From an uncultured Sphingomonadaceae bacterium (GTDB lineage: Bacteria; Pseudomonadota; Alphaproteobacteria; Sphingomonadales; Sphingomonadaceae): a stretch of 64,000 nt of DNA. Location of the stretch: contig CAMYJW010000028.1 in the NCBI GenBank assembly GCA_947258815.1, positions 1 through 64,000 of the forward strand. Direction: 5' to 3'. The notes below the pieces were generated by a model. The model was given only the letters and a program-made list of their open reading frames with translations. It did no database searches and was not told where the DNA came from. Shown here one piece after another: positions 17,165 through 26,874 of this stretch (positions are counted from its first letter, which is position 1; the number at the start of each line of letters is the position of its first letter). The position numbers were made by a program, and so were the translations under genes.

Positions 17165-17872
17165 ATGTTGACGCGCAAACAGCACGAATTGCTTCGGTTT
17201 ATTCAGATCCGGCTTGAGGAAACAGGCGTTTCGCCAAGTTTTGAGGAAATGAAGGACGCCCTCGATCTGAAATCGAAGTCTGGCGTTCACCGGCTGATAT
17301 CCGCGCTTGAAGAACGTGGCTTTATCCGGCGCCTGCCCAATCGTGCCCGCGCGCTTGAAGTGATCAGACAGCCTGAGGATCTGGCCAGCAAGGCATCCGT
17401 CCCTGCCCCCGCGGCAAGCCCTGCCAAAACACTGTCCACGTCATCGCTGTCCACTCCAAAACCGGTGACGACACCCGCCCCGGCAAACGATGTGATTGAA
17501 ATTCCCTTGCATGGCAGGATTGCGGCCGGCGCGCCGATCGAAGCGCTTGAAGGCCAGTCAACACTGCCCGTCCCGGCTGCATTGCTTGGCTCTGGCGATC
17601 ATTACGCGCTGGAAGTGTCGGGCGATTCGATGGTCGATGCCGGTATTTTTGACGGCGATTTTGCGCTGGTGAAACGCACCGAGACAGCCCGCGACGGGGA
17701 AATCATCGTCGCGCTCGTGAGAGGCGAGGAAGCGACGCTCAAATATTTGCGCCATGAAAGCGGCATGATCCGGCTTGACCCTGCGAATTCAGCCTATGAG
17801 CCGCAGATATACCAACCCGAAGATGTTGTTGTTCAAGGCAAGCTTGCGGGTCTGCTGCGGCGGTATCATTAA
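17165..17872 (+). CDS. lexA: LexA repressor
   Basis: The 235-residue product has an N-terminal winged helix (1-65: [20 protein letters not shown], then [19 protein letters not shown]). A Pro/Ala/Thr-rich linker follows, then the S24 peptidase domain. The self-cleavage site is the Ala-Gly in [11 protein letters not shown] (about 121-122), the catalytic Ser is in [11 protein letters not shown] (about 157) and the Lys in FALVKRTE (about 174). RecA-stimulated autocleavage derepresses DNA-damage genes. Start ATG 17165 has GGGAGG 10 bases upstream and an SOS box before it. It follows moeA by 69 bases. Confidence 0.98.
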   Translation: MLTRKQHELLRFIQIRLEETGVSPSFEEMKDALDLKSKSGVHRLISALEERGFIRRLPNRARALEVIRQPEDLASKASVPAPAASPAKTLSTSSLSTPKPVTTPAPANDVIEIPLHGRIAAGAPIEALEGQSTLPVPAALLGSGDHYALEVSGDSMVDAGIFDGDFALVKRTETARDGEIIVALVRGEEATLKYLRHESGMIRLDPANSAYEPQIYQPEDVVVQGKLAGLLRRYH

Positions 17873-17882
17873 AGGGGTTTAT

Positions 17883-17911
17883 CGTCTGACTGGCCGGATT
17901 TGAGTCAGGCG
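17883..17911 (+). terminator. Hairpin downstream of lexA
   Basis: CGTCTGACT (17883-17891) pairs with AGTCAGGCG (17903-17911) over an 11-base loop, just 10 bases after the lexA stop. No T run follows, so it is only a possible terminator. Confidence 0.35.
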
Positions 17912-17999
17912 AAGTGTCTGAACAGCTCCGGCCATTCAGGCGGACAAGGGATATGTCGACGCAAGTTCGGGAAGTCCGAACGGATCTCTTGCGGAGGCT

Positions 18000-18079
18000 G
18001 ATCTGCGGCATGGTTTGATCTGCGATATAACCTGATCCGCGACATGGCCTGATCCGCGACATGGCCAGATCCGCATGCG
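18000..18079. repeat. 17-bp tandem repeat, about 4.7 copies
   Basis: Units of 17 bases begin at 18000, 18017, 18034, 18051 and 18068, with core GATCCGCGACATGGCCT. Copies 3 and 4 differ by a single base; copies 1 and 2 are more diverged, and the fifth is partial. The array fills the gap between lexA and the end of comEC (convergent). It is not coding in any obvious frame. Confidence 0.8.
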
Positions 18080-18093
18080 TTGGAACGATCATT

Positions 18094-20286
18094 TTACCGT
18101 TTCGCGCCGCGCCACCACCCGTGATCTCCCTGACCTTGGGCAACCGTGCGCACGCTCCGGCCTTTGAGATCAATCGTAACTCCGCCGGTTCTCGCCAGCG
18201 TGCTCCTGTCGATCTTCAACCAACCGGGTTTGCAGCTGCGCGGCAACCAGCGGTCAGCGATGACAATATCAGACCTGTCACACGCCGCGGCGAGCGCGCG
18301 TTCGGGCACATGATCGCGGCTTCGGGCGATGAGCACATGCCAGATGCGCCCATGCCGATTGAGTTCGACAGCGCAAAAATCCCGGCTGCAGCGCGCGCCT
18401 TCCCATTGCGTCAGCAACCGCATGGTTCCGTTCATGCCCGCCAGTTCGGTGAGATTGTCACGCACAAAGCCGCTGCGGGTATCTCTCAGCACAAGGAGTT
18501 CGCCGGTCGATTCGCCCGTGATGCCAACATGGCGACCATCGCCGGAAACCAGAATGTCGGGTGGGCGCAACAGGGCAAGACTGATGGCCCCCAACATCGC
18601 GGTGACAAGCCCGAAATAGCGGATTCTTCCGCGCCATAGCGCCAGCCACAAACCACCAGACAGAAACAGAAGAAAGTTTGCACCACCCATCGCAGGCATG
18701 ATTCTGACCGCGCCGGGTTGCGAGGAAACCCAGTGCGCCAGGCCAAGCAGCGCACCGATCGCCTTGTCCGCCATCCACCACGCTGGCGCACCCGCGCCAA
18801 CAATATCCAGCAAAAGCGCAATCGCGATCAGCGGCATCACGAACAGCGTTGTCAAAGGTATCGCGATAACGTTGGCAAACGCGCCGAAAATTCCGGCGCG
18901 GTGAAAATGGTATAGAGCAATCGGCATAAGCACGATTTCGATGGCCAGGCCCGTCAGGAAAAGCATGCCGATGTAACGGCTGAGGCGAAGCGGCCAGCTT
19001 TCTTCACGCGGCGCCAGAAACGTGCGGATCGTGTCACTCGTACCCAGACCGATGATTGTCATCACCGCGGCAAAGCTCATCTGAAAGCTTGGCCCCGTCA
19101 GCGATTCCGGCCAGAGCAGCAAGACGACACATGCGGCCACGGCGAGCATCCGCATCGAAAGTGCCTCGCGCCCCGTTGCCAGCGCAATGAGAATCAGCAA
19201 CGCGCCGATACAGGATCGCACCGTGGGCACCTGAGCCCCTGTCAGCAGGGTATACCCGATGCCGGCGAGAGCCCCTGCCCCCGCCGCGAGAATCGGCAAG
19301 CGAACACGCAGCGCCAGCCAAGGCCAAAGCGCCAGCAGGCGAATGGCAAACAGGTATGTCGCAGCGATCACGGCACTGACATGAAGTCCGCTGATCGAAA
19401 GCAAATGCGCAAGCCCGGAATCCCGCATCGCCTGCGCATCGCGCTGCTCGATTGCGCCCCGATCGCCGCTTGCCAGCGTTGCGGCAATTCCGCCCCGCGA
19501 CCCATCGAGATTGCTTCGGACATGATCGGAAAGCCGGTTCTGCATCACGCGAATTCCCGAACTTTCGCGCCCCGGAGTGAGGATTTTTACCGGCTCAATC
19601 ACCGTCCCGGTCGCGGAAAGCCCCTGAAACCAGGCAACGCGCGCAAAATCGTATCCGCCCGGCAGCATCGGCGATGTGGGCGGCATCAGGCGGGCGCGGA
19701 CGCGCACTTGCGCCGATATCGAAAGGCCGGGATCGTCCAGCGCTTCGGGCAGGTTCACCCGGATTCGCGTTGGTTGCCCCGATTCAGGCTTGCGGGTTGC
19801 AAGCACAAGACGAATCCGGTCTCTTGAAGGCTGCTCCTGCCGGTCAAGCACCGTCGCGGTCAGCCAGACGACTGCAGGCCGCTGTATTGCCGGCTCTCCG
19901 GCCAGTTCCGATTTACTCCAGACAGTCCCGCATCCGACCGCGACAAGCAGTGGCAAGGCAATCAGCGCCTGCCGGGAATATGGATATGCACCATCCGCGC
20001 GAAGCAAAAGAAACGCGGTTGCGGCGATCGTCAGACATGCGATGACCAGCGCAATCCACTGCCATTGGCTCGCCATCGCAAACCACCCGGCAATCCCTGC
20101 AGCAAAGGCAACTGCAAGCCACGGCCCGCGATCGAAACCTGATTCTGCAAGAAATCGTTCAATTCCCGCCAAAACTCTCGACAAACGGCCCGGCCTGCGC
20201 CAAGAGAATTGTTGCACTGCAGCGCCCCATGGCGAGGTATCGGGTGCTTGATCGGAACGCGTGGCTTCACTGGCCATGAAAGACAT
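18094..20286 (-). CDS. comEC: ComEC/Rec2 family DNA-uptake membrane protein
   Basis: The roughly 730-residue product has N-terminal helices (about 50-115), a DUF4131/OB-like domain with TSPMLPGGYDFARVAWF (about 205-225), and the competence domain starting LLSISGLHVSAVIAATYLF followed by many helices to about residue 550. The C-terminal part resembles the metallo-beta-lactamase-like region but shows no HxHxDH motif, so it is probably not a nuclease. ComEC is the channel that takes single-stranded DNA through the inner membrane. The ATG at 20286 (MSFMASEATR) is chosen; ATG 20277 is also possible, and the more upstream one overlaps gltX. Confidence 0.9.
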   Translation of the reverse strand: MSFMASEATRSDQAPDTSPWGAAVQQFSWRRPGRLSRVLAGIERFLAESGFDRGPWLAVAFAAGIAGWFAMASQWQWIALVIACLTIAATAFLLLRADGAYPYSRQALIALPLLVAVGCGTVWSKSELAGEPAIQRPAVVWLTATVLDRQEQPSRDRIRLVLATRKPESGQPTRIRVNLPEALDDPGLSISAQVRVRARLMPPTSPMLPGGYDFARVAWFQGLSATGTVIEPVKILTPGRESSGIRVMQNRLSDHVRSNLDGSRGGIAATLASGDRGAIEQRDAQAMRDSGLAHLLSISGLHVSAVIAATYLFAIRLLALWPWLALRVRLPILAAGAGALAGIGYTLLTGAQVPTVRSCIGALLILIALATGREALSMRMLAVAACVVLLLWPESLTGPSFQMSFAAVMTIIGLGTSDTIRTFLAPREESWPLRLSRYIGMLFLTGLAIEIVLMPIALYHFHRAGIFGAFANVIAIPLTTLFVMPLIAIALLLDIVGAGAPAWWMADKAIGALLGLAHWVSSQPGAVRIMPAMGGANFLLFLSGGLWLALWRGRIRYFGLVTAMLGAISLALLRPPDILVSGDGRHVGITGESTGELLVLRDTRSGFVRDNLTELAGMNGTMRLLTQWEGARCSRDFCAVELNRHGRIWHVLIARSRDHVPERALAAACDRSDIVIADRWLPRSCKPGWLKIDRSTLARTGGVTIDLKGRSVRTVAQGQGDHGWWRGAKR

Positions 20287-20306
20287 TGGACAGGAAGGAA
20301 ACGGCA

Positions 20307-21764
20307 ATGGCAAGCGGCAGTGTCGTCAACAGCCGCGAGAACCGTCAGGGCGTTGTCACTCGCTTTGCCCCTTCACCGACCGGGTTTCTGCACATCGGCG
20401 GCGCGCGCACCGCGCTGTTCAACTGGCTGTTTGCCCGCCACAACGGCGGCAAATACCTGCTGCGAATTGAAGATACGGACCGCAAACGGTCTACAGACGA
20501 AGCGATTGCCGCGATATTCGATGGACTGGACTGGCTTGGCCTGGGAGGAGACGACGAGGCTGTTTACCAGTTCGCTCGCTCCGATCGGCATGCCCAGGTC
20601 GCCGCCCAGCTTCTTGATTCCGGCCATGCATATCGCTGTTACATCACGCCCGAAGATCTCGCCGGACGCCGCAAGAAAGCGCAGGAACAGCGGGAAACTT
20701 TTCGCCTGAACAGCGAATGGCGCGATGTCGGTCCTGATGGTCATCCGGCCGACACGCCTTTTGTCGTGCGCATCAAAGCGCCACGAGAAGGTGAAACCGT
20801 GATCGAAGATATGGTTCAGGGCCGCGTTGCGGTTCAGAACGAGGAACTGGACGATTTCGTAATTCTGCGCTCCGATGGCACGCCGACTTATATGCTTGCG
20901 GTGGTGATAGACGATCACGACATGGCCGTTTCGCATGTCATTCGCGGCGACGATCACCTGAACAATGCGTTTCGCCAGCTTATCGTCATCAATGCAATGA
21001 ACGCCATCGAAGGTGGCTGGGACGCGCCCTCCTATGGTCATATACCGCTGATCCACGGTGCCGATGGTGCGAAAATGTCAAAGCGGCATGGCGCACTGGG
21101 TGTCGATACCTATCGCGACGAAATGGGCATTTTGCCGGAAGCGATGTTCAACTATCTCCTGCGGCTTGGCTGGGGCCATGGCGACGAGGATATCATTGAC
21201 CGCGAGAAGGCTGTCAGCCTGTTCGATATCGCGGACGTCGGCAAATCGCCCTCGCGGTTTGACCTGGCCAAGCTCCAGCACCTGAACGGCCTGTATTTGC
21301 GCGAGGCCGACGATGCCCGCCTCACCGAACTGGCGGCAGCACGTATCGCCGGTGATATTGACAAGGGTTTGCTGCGCGCCGCGATGCCGGTTCTCAAGGT
21401 TCGCGCGGGCAACCTAAACGAACTGGCCGAAAGTGCCGGTTTCCTGTTTGCTAAAAGGCCACTTGCCTTTACCGACAAGGCAAAGGCACTGCTGACAGAC
21501 GACGCGCGCGAGCGCCTGGGGATGATCCACACGCGACTTGAGTGTGAATCGGACTGGACAATTGAGACGCTGGAAGCCAGTCTCAAGGCGATGGCCGCAG
21601 AGCTCGAACTGGGCTTGGGCAAGCTTGCGCAACCCTTGCGGGCGGCCCTGACGGGGCAAACCACCTCGCCAGGAATTTTCGATGTTTTGGTTCTGCTCGG
21701 CCGGGATGAGAGCCTTGCGCGGATTACCGCACAGGCCGAAAGCCCGGTCGGACAACAGATTTAA
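20307..21764 (+). CDS. gltX: Glutamyl-tRNA synthetase
   Basis: This is a 485-residue class I aminoacyl-tRNA synthetase. VTRFAPSPTGFLHIGGARTA contains the HIGG form of the HIGH signature (about 26-29), and AKMSKRHGAL is the KMSKS loop (about 255). The C-terminal anticodon-binding domain is helical. The start ATG 20307 has AGGAAGGA upstream. It is divergent from comEC with about 20 bases between starts, and gltA follows 12 bases after its stop. Confidence 0.97.
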   Translation: MASGSVVNSRENRQGVVTRFAPSPTGFLHIGGARTALFNWLFARHNGGKYLLRIEDTDRKRSTDEAIAAIFDGLDWLGLGGDDEAVYQFARSDRHAQVAAQLLDSGHAYRCYITPEDLAGRRKKAQEQRETFRLNSEWRDVGPDGHPADTPFVVRIKAPREGETVIEDMVQGRVAVQNEELDDFVILRSDGTPTYMLAVVIDDHDMAVSHVIRGDDHLNNAFRQLIVINAMNAIEGGWDAPSYGHIPLIHGADGAKMSKRHGALGVDTYRDEMGILPEAMFNYLLRLGWGHGDEDIIDREKAVSLFDIADVGKSPSRFDLAKLQHLNGLYLREADDARLTELAAARIAGDIDKGLLRAAMPVLKVRAGNLNELAESAGFLFAKRPLAFTDKAKALLTDDARERLGMIHTRLECESDWTIETLEASLKAMAAELELGLGKLAQPLRAALTGQTTSPGIFDVLVLLGRDESLARITAQAESPVGQQI

Positions 21765-21776
21765 GGAGTATCTTAC

Positions 21777-23060
21777 GTGGGTGACCAAGCAAAACTCAGC
21801 GCTGGCGATCAGACTGCCGACTTCGCCGTTCTGAAAGGCAGCGTCGGTCCCGACGTTGTCGATATCCGCAAACTTTACGCGGACACGGGCATGTTCACGT
21901 TTGACCCCGGCTTCACCTCTACTGCAAGCTGTGAAAGCGCACTGACATATATCGACGGCGAAGAAGGCGTCCTGCTCCACCGCGGGTATCCCATTGGCCA
22001 GCTTGCGGAAAGTTCCAGCTTCATGGAAGTCTCCTACCTGCTGCTCAATGGCGAACTGCCGTCGCAACAGGAAATGACGGACTTCAATTACACGATCTCA
22101 CGTCACACGATGGTTCATGAACAGCTTTTGCAGTTCTACAAGGGCTTCCGCCGCGATGCGCATCCCATGGCCGTGATGTGCGGTGTCGTCGGCGCGCTTT
22201 CGGCCTTTTATCATGACAGCACGGATATTTCCGACCCGGAACACCGCCGGATCAGCTCGCATCGTCTGATTGCGAAAATGCCGACTATTGCAGCCGCTGC
22301 ATATAAATTCGCGATCGGACAGCCGTTCCTCTACCCAGACAATTCGCTGTCCTACACCGGCAATTTCCTGCGCATGACTTTTGGGGTGCCTGCCGAAGAG
22401 TATGAACTTCATCCCGCCGTTGAACGCGCGATGGATCGGATATTCATCCTTCACGCCGATCACGAGCAGAACGCATCGACATCAACCGTCCGGCTTGCAG
22501 GCTCATCGGGCGCGAACCCGTTCGCCTGTATTGCGGCGGGCATCGCATGCCTTTGGGGTCCGGCGCATGGCGGGGCGAATGAAGCCGCGCTCAATATGCT
22601 GCGCGAGATTGGCACGCCCGACAAGATTCCGCACTATATCGAACGCGCCAAGGACAAGGACGATCCGTTCCGGCTGATGGGCTTTGGCCACCGCGTCTAC
22701 AAGAACTACGATCCGCGCGCGACGGTTATGCAATCGACCGTTCGTGAAGTGCTCGATGCGCTCAAGGTTGACGATCCGCTGTTCGAAACCGCGCTGCAGC
22801 TTGAGGAGATCGCCCTCAACGACGATTATTTCGCAGAGAAGAAGCTGTTTCCGAACGTCGACTTCTACTCGGGCATTATCCTTTCGGCGATCGGTTTCCC
22901 GACCACGATGTTCACGGTCCTCTTCGCGCTGGCCCGCACGGTTGGCTGGGTTGCCCAGTGGAACGAAATGATCTCAGACCCCGGCCAGAAGATCGGGCGT
23001 CCGCGCCAGCTCTATACCGGGCCGGTCCAGCGTGACTACGTGCCGCTCGAAAAGCGCTGA
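21777..23060 (+). CDS. gltA: Citrate synthase
   Basis: The 427-residue, type II-sized product begins at a GTG (21777) with AAGGAG 10 bases upstream. Active-site segments are [16 protein letters not shown] (catalytic His), [36 protein letters not shown] and the late Asp region [10 protein letters not shown]. It condenses oxaloacetate and acetyl-CoA at the entry of the TCA cycle. It lies directly after gltX and probably shares its transcript. Confidence 0.98.
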   Translation: MGDQAKLSAGDQTADFAVLKGSVGPDVVDIRKLYADTGMFTFDPGFTSTASCESALTYIDGEEGVLLHRGYPIGQLAESSSFMEVSYLLLNGELPSQQEMTDFNYTISRHTMVHEQLLQFYKGFRRDAHPMAVMCGVVGALSAFYHDSTDISDPEHRRISSHRLIAKMPTIAAAAYKFAIGQPFLYPDNSLSYTGNFLRMTFGVPAEEYELHPAVERAMDRIFILHADHEQNASTSTVRLAGSSGANPFACIAAGIACLWGPAHGGANEAALNMLREIGTPDKIPHYIERAKDKDDPFRLMGFGHRVYKNYDPRATVMQSTVREVLDALKVDDPLFETALQLEEIALNDDYFAEKKLFPNVDFYSGIILSAIGFPTTMFTVLFALARTVGWVAQWNEMISDPGQKIGRPRQLYTGPVQRDYVPLEKR

Positions 23061-23066
23061 TCGCGA

Positions 23067-23276
23067 ATGCGGCTGATCCGGTTCCTGGTGGCGCTCATCG
23101 GTGTTCTGGCAACGCTGATGGGGCTGCTGTGGATCGGTCAGGGGCTCGGCATCATCATGTGGCCCGCATCAAGCTTCATGCTTGCGGACCGGCAATGGGC
23201 CGTGAATGGAGCGATTCTGGCAGTGGTTGGGCTGGTGCTGATCTGGCTTTCGCGCCGTACCCGCAGAGCGGGCTAA
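23067..23276 (+). CDS. Small two-helix membrane protein, unknown function
   Basis: The 69-residue product has two hydrophobic helices (about 4-30 and 46-63) separated by MWPASSFMLADRQWAVN and ends in a basic tail RRTRRAG, so both ends probably face the cytoplasm. It starts 6 bases after gltA. I do not recognise a named family. Its tight spacing after gltA and its clean start support a real gene. Confidence 0.7.
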   Translation: MRLIRFLVALIGVLATLMGLLWIGQGLGIIMWPASSFMLADRQWAVNGAILAVVGLVLIWLSRRTRRAG

Positions 23277-23277
23277 T

Positions 23278-24678
23278 TCAGGGCGCTGCGCCAATCGCTG
23301 TTGGCAGTTCCAGTATAAAGCGCGCGCCTTGTCCCGGAGCGCTCTCGACACTTAATTCGCCGCCCATGGCCCTTGCCAGCTTGCGCGAAATATAAAGCCC
23401 AAGCCCGGTCCCGCCATCGCCGCTTCGCCCGAGACGTTCAAATTTCTCGAACACGATTACGCTGTCTTCGGCGGACAGCCCCGGCCCCTGATCGGCGACG
23501 GTTACGCGCCCGCGTTCTTCAAGCGCTTCCAGTCTGACCCAGACTTCAGACCCTTCGGGCGAATAACGGATCGCATTGCCAAGAAGATTGAGCAAAATCT
23601 GCATAACCCGCCGGAAATCGGCGATCACGGCAAGGCTTTCTCCAGACTTTGGCGCATCGATGAAGATGCTTCTTTCCTTCGCCCGCACCCCCAGAATACC
23701 GGCAGACTGCTGCGCGACTTCGGCAAGATCGATCTCTTCGGATTCGGTCAGAAAATCCTCCGCTTCGACGACCTCCAGATCCGCCAGATCGTCCAGCAGA
23801 CCAAGCAGATGCTTCCCGGCGGTGGCGATCTCCGCAGCATAATCGGCATACTCATCAGGCAGCGGGCCTGCCAGTCGCGTGCGAATGGTTTCAGCGTTGG
23901 CGATAATCCGGGCGATCGGCTGCTTGAGGACCGGCGCGATATCCTGCCCGACCAGCCCTTGCGCCGGCGCAATCGGCCGAGCAGGTTCTGCATCATGATC
24001 CAGCGCCTCTCCCGGCAACGGCTCATTGGGGACCAGAAGCAGTTCAAACCCGGAAGGCTCTGTTCCAGCGCTGGCTTGAGGATTTAACACCGCACGCCAG
24101 CTTCGTTGGGAGCCGGGAATCACAACCTTGGCACCGTCAAGCAATCGCCAATGCAGCGGCTGGCGATGGCTCATCCCCGCAATTTCAACAAAGTCGGTCC
24201 AGGGCTGCCCGCACGCGTCGGCCATGGCATCGGCAAGTTCATCAAGATCGGGTGCCAGCGCCTCGAAAGTCAGAAGATTCTGTGCCGGGTCCAGCATGGC
24301 CGAAAAGCCGGCGATCTGGCGATCTATTTCCGCCCGGATCTGCCCTGTCCGAACCGGTTCCTCAGGCGCCAGTGCCGAAGCGGTCCAGCTGTGCACATCA
24401 ATATCGCAGCCAAGGCTCCCGTCATCGCGCGGGCTGACTTCAACCCAGGCGGAAATCGCATCGCTATCGGTTTGCGCGTTGATCGTGCGCGCAAGTTTAA
24501 GATGATAGCGGCGCGCCTTGCGCACGGCTTCGAGCAGTGCGGGAATTGCAATCGTGCCGGGAATATCGCCGCCACATTGCAATTGCAGCGCGGCGAGAGG
24601 ATCATCCGCTGAAATCAGACGGTCGGCATCGTCGCTAAGCGCCCGCGCCATGATCGTGCTGTTGCCAGGCATGGTCAT
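23278..24678 (-). CDS. Histidine-kinase-like protein lacking the phospho-accepting His
   Basis: This 466-residue protein has a large N-terminal region of unknown fold (1-235), a dimerisation-like helical pair (about 245-305) and an intact HATPase domain (N box NLLGNAIRYS at 364-373, DQGPGLS at 396-402, FEKFERLG, and GGTGLGLYISRKLARAMGG). Where kinases have HELRTPL, this one reads VLKQPIARII (250-259): the His is absent although the rest of the dimerisation pattern (ANAETI, GPLPDEYADYAAEI, HLLGLLDDL) is kept. It has no membrane helices, so it should be cytoplasmic. It may bind ATP and act as a scaffold or regulator. Its ATG overlaps the upstream TGA (ATGA), so it is co-translated with the unknown gene at 24675-25661. 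Confidence 0.82.
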   Translation of the reverse strand: MTMPGNSTIMARALSDDADRLISADDPLAALQLQCGGDIPGTIAIPALLEAVRKARRYHLKLARTINAQTDSDAISAWVEVSPRDDGSLGCDIDVHSWTASALAPEEPVRTGQIRAEIDRQIAGFSAMLDPAQNLLTFEALAPDLDELADAMADACGQPWTDFVEIAGMSHRQPLHWRLLDGAKVVIPGSQRSWRAVLNPQASAGTEPSGFELLLVPNEPLPGEALDHDAEPARPIAPAQGLVGQDIAPVLKQPIARIIANAETIRTRLAGPLPDEYADYAAEIATAGKHLLGLLDDLADLEVVEAEDFLTESEEIDLAEVAQQSAGILGVRAKERSIFIDAPKSGESLAVIADFRRVMQILLNLLGNAIRYSPEGSEVWVRLEALEERGRVTVADQGPGLSAEDSVIVFEKFERLGRSGDGGTGLGLYISRKLARAMGGELSVESAPGQGARFILELPTAIGAAP

Positions 24679-25661
24679 CCACCGTTGGAACCATCGCCAA
24701 CAGCAAGAATTGCCGCCGCACGGTCGGCCCCAAGCCGCTCGAAACCTTCGGGAAGAGTAATATCGGGGTGCAGCGCCAGGAACTGCGCTTCAATACCTGC
24801 CGCATTCAGCCCCGCTGCGCGAAGCGCCAGTGCGAAACGGGCACGCTGCGCCTCGTTCGTCGCAAGGACGGCGGCATCGCGGCCCATCCCCGACCCCATT
24901 GCCAGAGCCGACAGGAAGATCGCCGGTCCGGCGTGCGTGATCGAAAGAGCTGAAACGGCCTCGCCCCCCATCCCGGTCAATAATGCCGAAATCTGGCCAA
25001 GGCGAGTCTCTGCACTGTCGCGAGCTGCAAGAACCTCGCTTGCACGTTGCGCCAGATCGCCGCCTGTATACCCTGCCTTTTCAAGCACTTCGGCAGTCAA
25101 TTTCACAAGCCGGGCCAAGACTTCATCGGGAACTTCGACAAGCGGCTGATGCATGCGCCGTTGCGCCTGACAAAAACGTGCCTGCGAAGCGAGAAGCTTC
25201 ATCGCCAGGGCAGATGTCGCGGGCTGGGCCGATGCGATCTGCGATTGAAGCAACGGCGAAACCACCGGATCCACGCCAAGCCGCGACTGCAGGCGCTCGG
25301 TCAACTGCCATTCCAGCGCGAGCGCATGGACATGGTGCAAAAATACTGTGTCGTTTGCAAATGCGTCCGTCAGCGCACTGACAATCGCCTGCCCCTGTTC
25401 CGCTTCCGCGTCGTCGGCGCCATTGTGCGTTTCGCGGGCGACAAGCCAAATCCGCTCAATCAACTGCGCGGCAAACGCGTGTGCCATGCCGCGCACCCGG
25501 GCAACAATTTCCTCACTAAACAAGGCGTTGCTATCGCTGGCAAGCAAATGCCGCAATATCGGCACCACGCCTTCCACCGCCGCATCGCCAAGCGCAAGCT
25601 CGCGTTGCATCGTCGCTTCGATTGAACCTGCGTTCTGTGTGTCGACAGCTGTCTCGATCAT
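24675..25661 (-). CDS. Conserved-looking all-helical cytoplasmic protein, unknown function
   Basis: The 328-residue product is predicted mostly alpha-helical with no signal peptide or membrane helix. It is rich in Ala/Leu repeats such as LALGDAAVEGVVPILRHLL and SALAMKLLASQARFCQAQRR. No motif that I recognise. The start at ATG 25661 (MIETAVDTQN) is preferred; the longer frame to 25841 overlaps the next gene and has a non-protein-like, basic leader. It overlaps the kinase-like gene by four bases and follows the nucleotidyltransferase-like gene by 34 bases, so the three form one unit and are likely functionally linked. Confidence 0.75.
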   Translation of the reverse strand: MIETAVDTQNAGSIEATMQRELALGDAAVEGVVPILRHLLASDSNALFSEEIVARVRGMAHAFAAQLIERIWLVARETHNGADDAEAEQGQAIVSALTDAFANDTVFLHHVHALALEWQLTERLQSRLGVDPVVSPLLQSQIASAQPATSALAMKLLASQARFCQAQRRMHQPLVEVPDEVLARLVKLTAEVLEKAGYTGGDLAQRASEVLAARDSAETRLGQISALLTGMGGEAVSALSITHAGPAIFLSALAMGSGMGRDAAVLATNEAQRARFALALRAAGLNAAGIEAQFLALHPDITLPEGFERLGADRAAAILAVGDGSNGG

Positions 25662-25695
25662 GCCCCTGCCATAGCGCACCATGGTTAAAGTCGTG

Positions 25696-26874
25696 TTATC
25701 CGCGTTTTCCGGCCGAACCGACAATGCAGACAGCCGCCAGTATCGTGGCAAGAACCGGCGTGGCGACTGTAAGAATGCCAAATCCGGCGGCCGCTGCCAG
25801 AATGAGCGCCAGAACCGTTCGATCACCAACCCAGACCGCACCGGACCCGTTCACGATCTGTGGCACAAGCCTGACCAGCAACAGCAACATCACCGGTGCA
25901 AAAGCCAAGTACAGGACTGGCTGCGGATCGTGTTGTTGGCCACTCCAGAATACCAGCACAACCAACACCAGATCCAACAGCCAGCCCAGCATGACGATCC
26001 TGCCTTCCGAACTTCGTGCCTCGCCGGTTTTCGGGTTTTCTATGCGATAGAGCAGTTGTGTCGCGCAATAGGATATCCAGGCGAGCGCGCAAAGCATCAG
26101 TCCTGCGATCACCGCCCCCAGCCAGCCCAGACCGAGCGCAAATATCAGTAATGCAATCGTTGCCAGAGCGGCAGCTTTACCGGCATTTCCCGAATGCAGC
26201 AACGAAGAGCCGAATGTCATCACTCCTGCACGGGCAACCGCACGGCCGGGAGTCGAAGCGCCGCTCTCTTCCAGTTGTCTGGTCAGCCATCTGTTCTCTG
26301 CGGCATAGGCTTCGGATTCACTGCGGATCATCGCCCAGATGAACACCGTTTGCGCATTTGCAGGTAAACTGCGCATCGCAACACCCGCCTGCAGCGCGAT
26401 ACGGGTCAACGCCGATGGCACATCGCAATCGGGCGGGAGTTCGAAAAGCTGTTCGACGAGTCTGCCTGGAATCCGCATCAATCCGGCAGCCGCGTGGTTC
26501 AGATCTATGCGTTCAAACCCGGCAGAAACTCCGGTTTCCACCGGTTGGACCACCACCGCCTGACTTTCTTCCAGCAGCCTTGTCGCTTCGTCCGGGGCGG
26601 CCAGCAAACCTTCTGAAAACACGATGATTTCATCACGCTCAGCAATCAATCCACCCAGCTCCTGCGGGCTGGATATCACATGAAATTTCATGCCAGCGGC
26701 TTCCGCAACATGCTGAAGCGCGATCAGTTCCGGCTCTACCGCCCTCGATATGCAGATGATGCGCGCGCACTCCAGCGCGCCGGCAAGATCAAGCTGATGC
26801 CGCGCCAGTGACCTGCCGCCCACACGCAAATAGGCCCGCCGTAGCGGCAAGCCCGCATCGGCTGGTTCGATCAT
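25696..26874 (-). CDS. Nucleotidyltransferase-like domain fused to membrane helices
   Basis: The 392-residue product has a soluble N-terminal half opening IEPADAGLPLRRAYLRVGGR and LDLAGALECARIICISRA. This resembles the start of sugar-nucleotide transferases (GlmU/IspD type), although the usual G-x-G-T-R loop is degenerate, so activity is doubtful. From about residue 240 there are about five to six membrane helices (AALATIALLIFALGLGWLGA, VLYLAFAPVMLLLLVRLVP, etc.). I place the start at ATG 26874. It is the first gene of the unit with the helical unknown and the pseudo-kinase. Confidence 0.7.
   Translation of the reverse strand: MIEPADAGLPLRRAYLRVGGRSLARHQLDLAGALECARIICISRAVEPELIALQHVAEAAGMKFHVISSPQELGGLIAERDEIIVFSEGLLAAPDEATRLLEESQAVVVQPVETGVSAGFERIDLNHAAAGLMRIPGRLVEQLFELPPDCDVPSALTRIALQAGVAMRSLPANAQTVFIWAMIRSESEAYAAENRWLTRQLEESGASTPGRAVARAGVMTFGSSLLHSGNAGKAAALATIALLIFALGLGWLGAVIAGLMLCALAWISYCATQLLYRIENPKTGEARSSEGRIVMLGWLLDLVLVVLVFWSGQQHDPQPVLYLAFAPVMLLLLVRLVPQIVNGSGAVWVGDRTVLALILAAAAGFGILTVATPVLATILAAVCIVGSAGKRG

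Noticed and set aside
18000..18079. CRISPR array
   Set aside because: The repeats are directly adjacent with no spacers and there are no cas genes; it is a simple tandem repeat.
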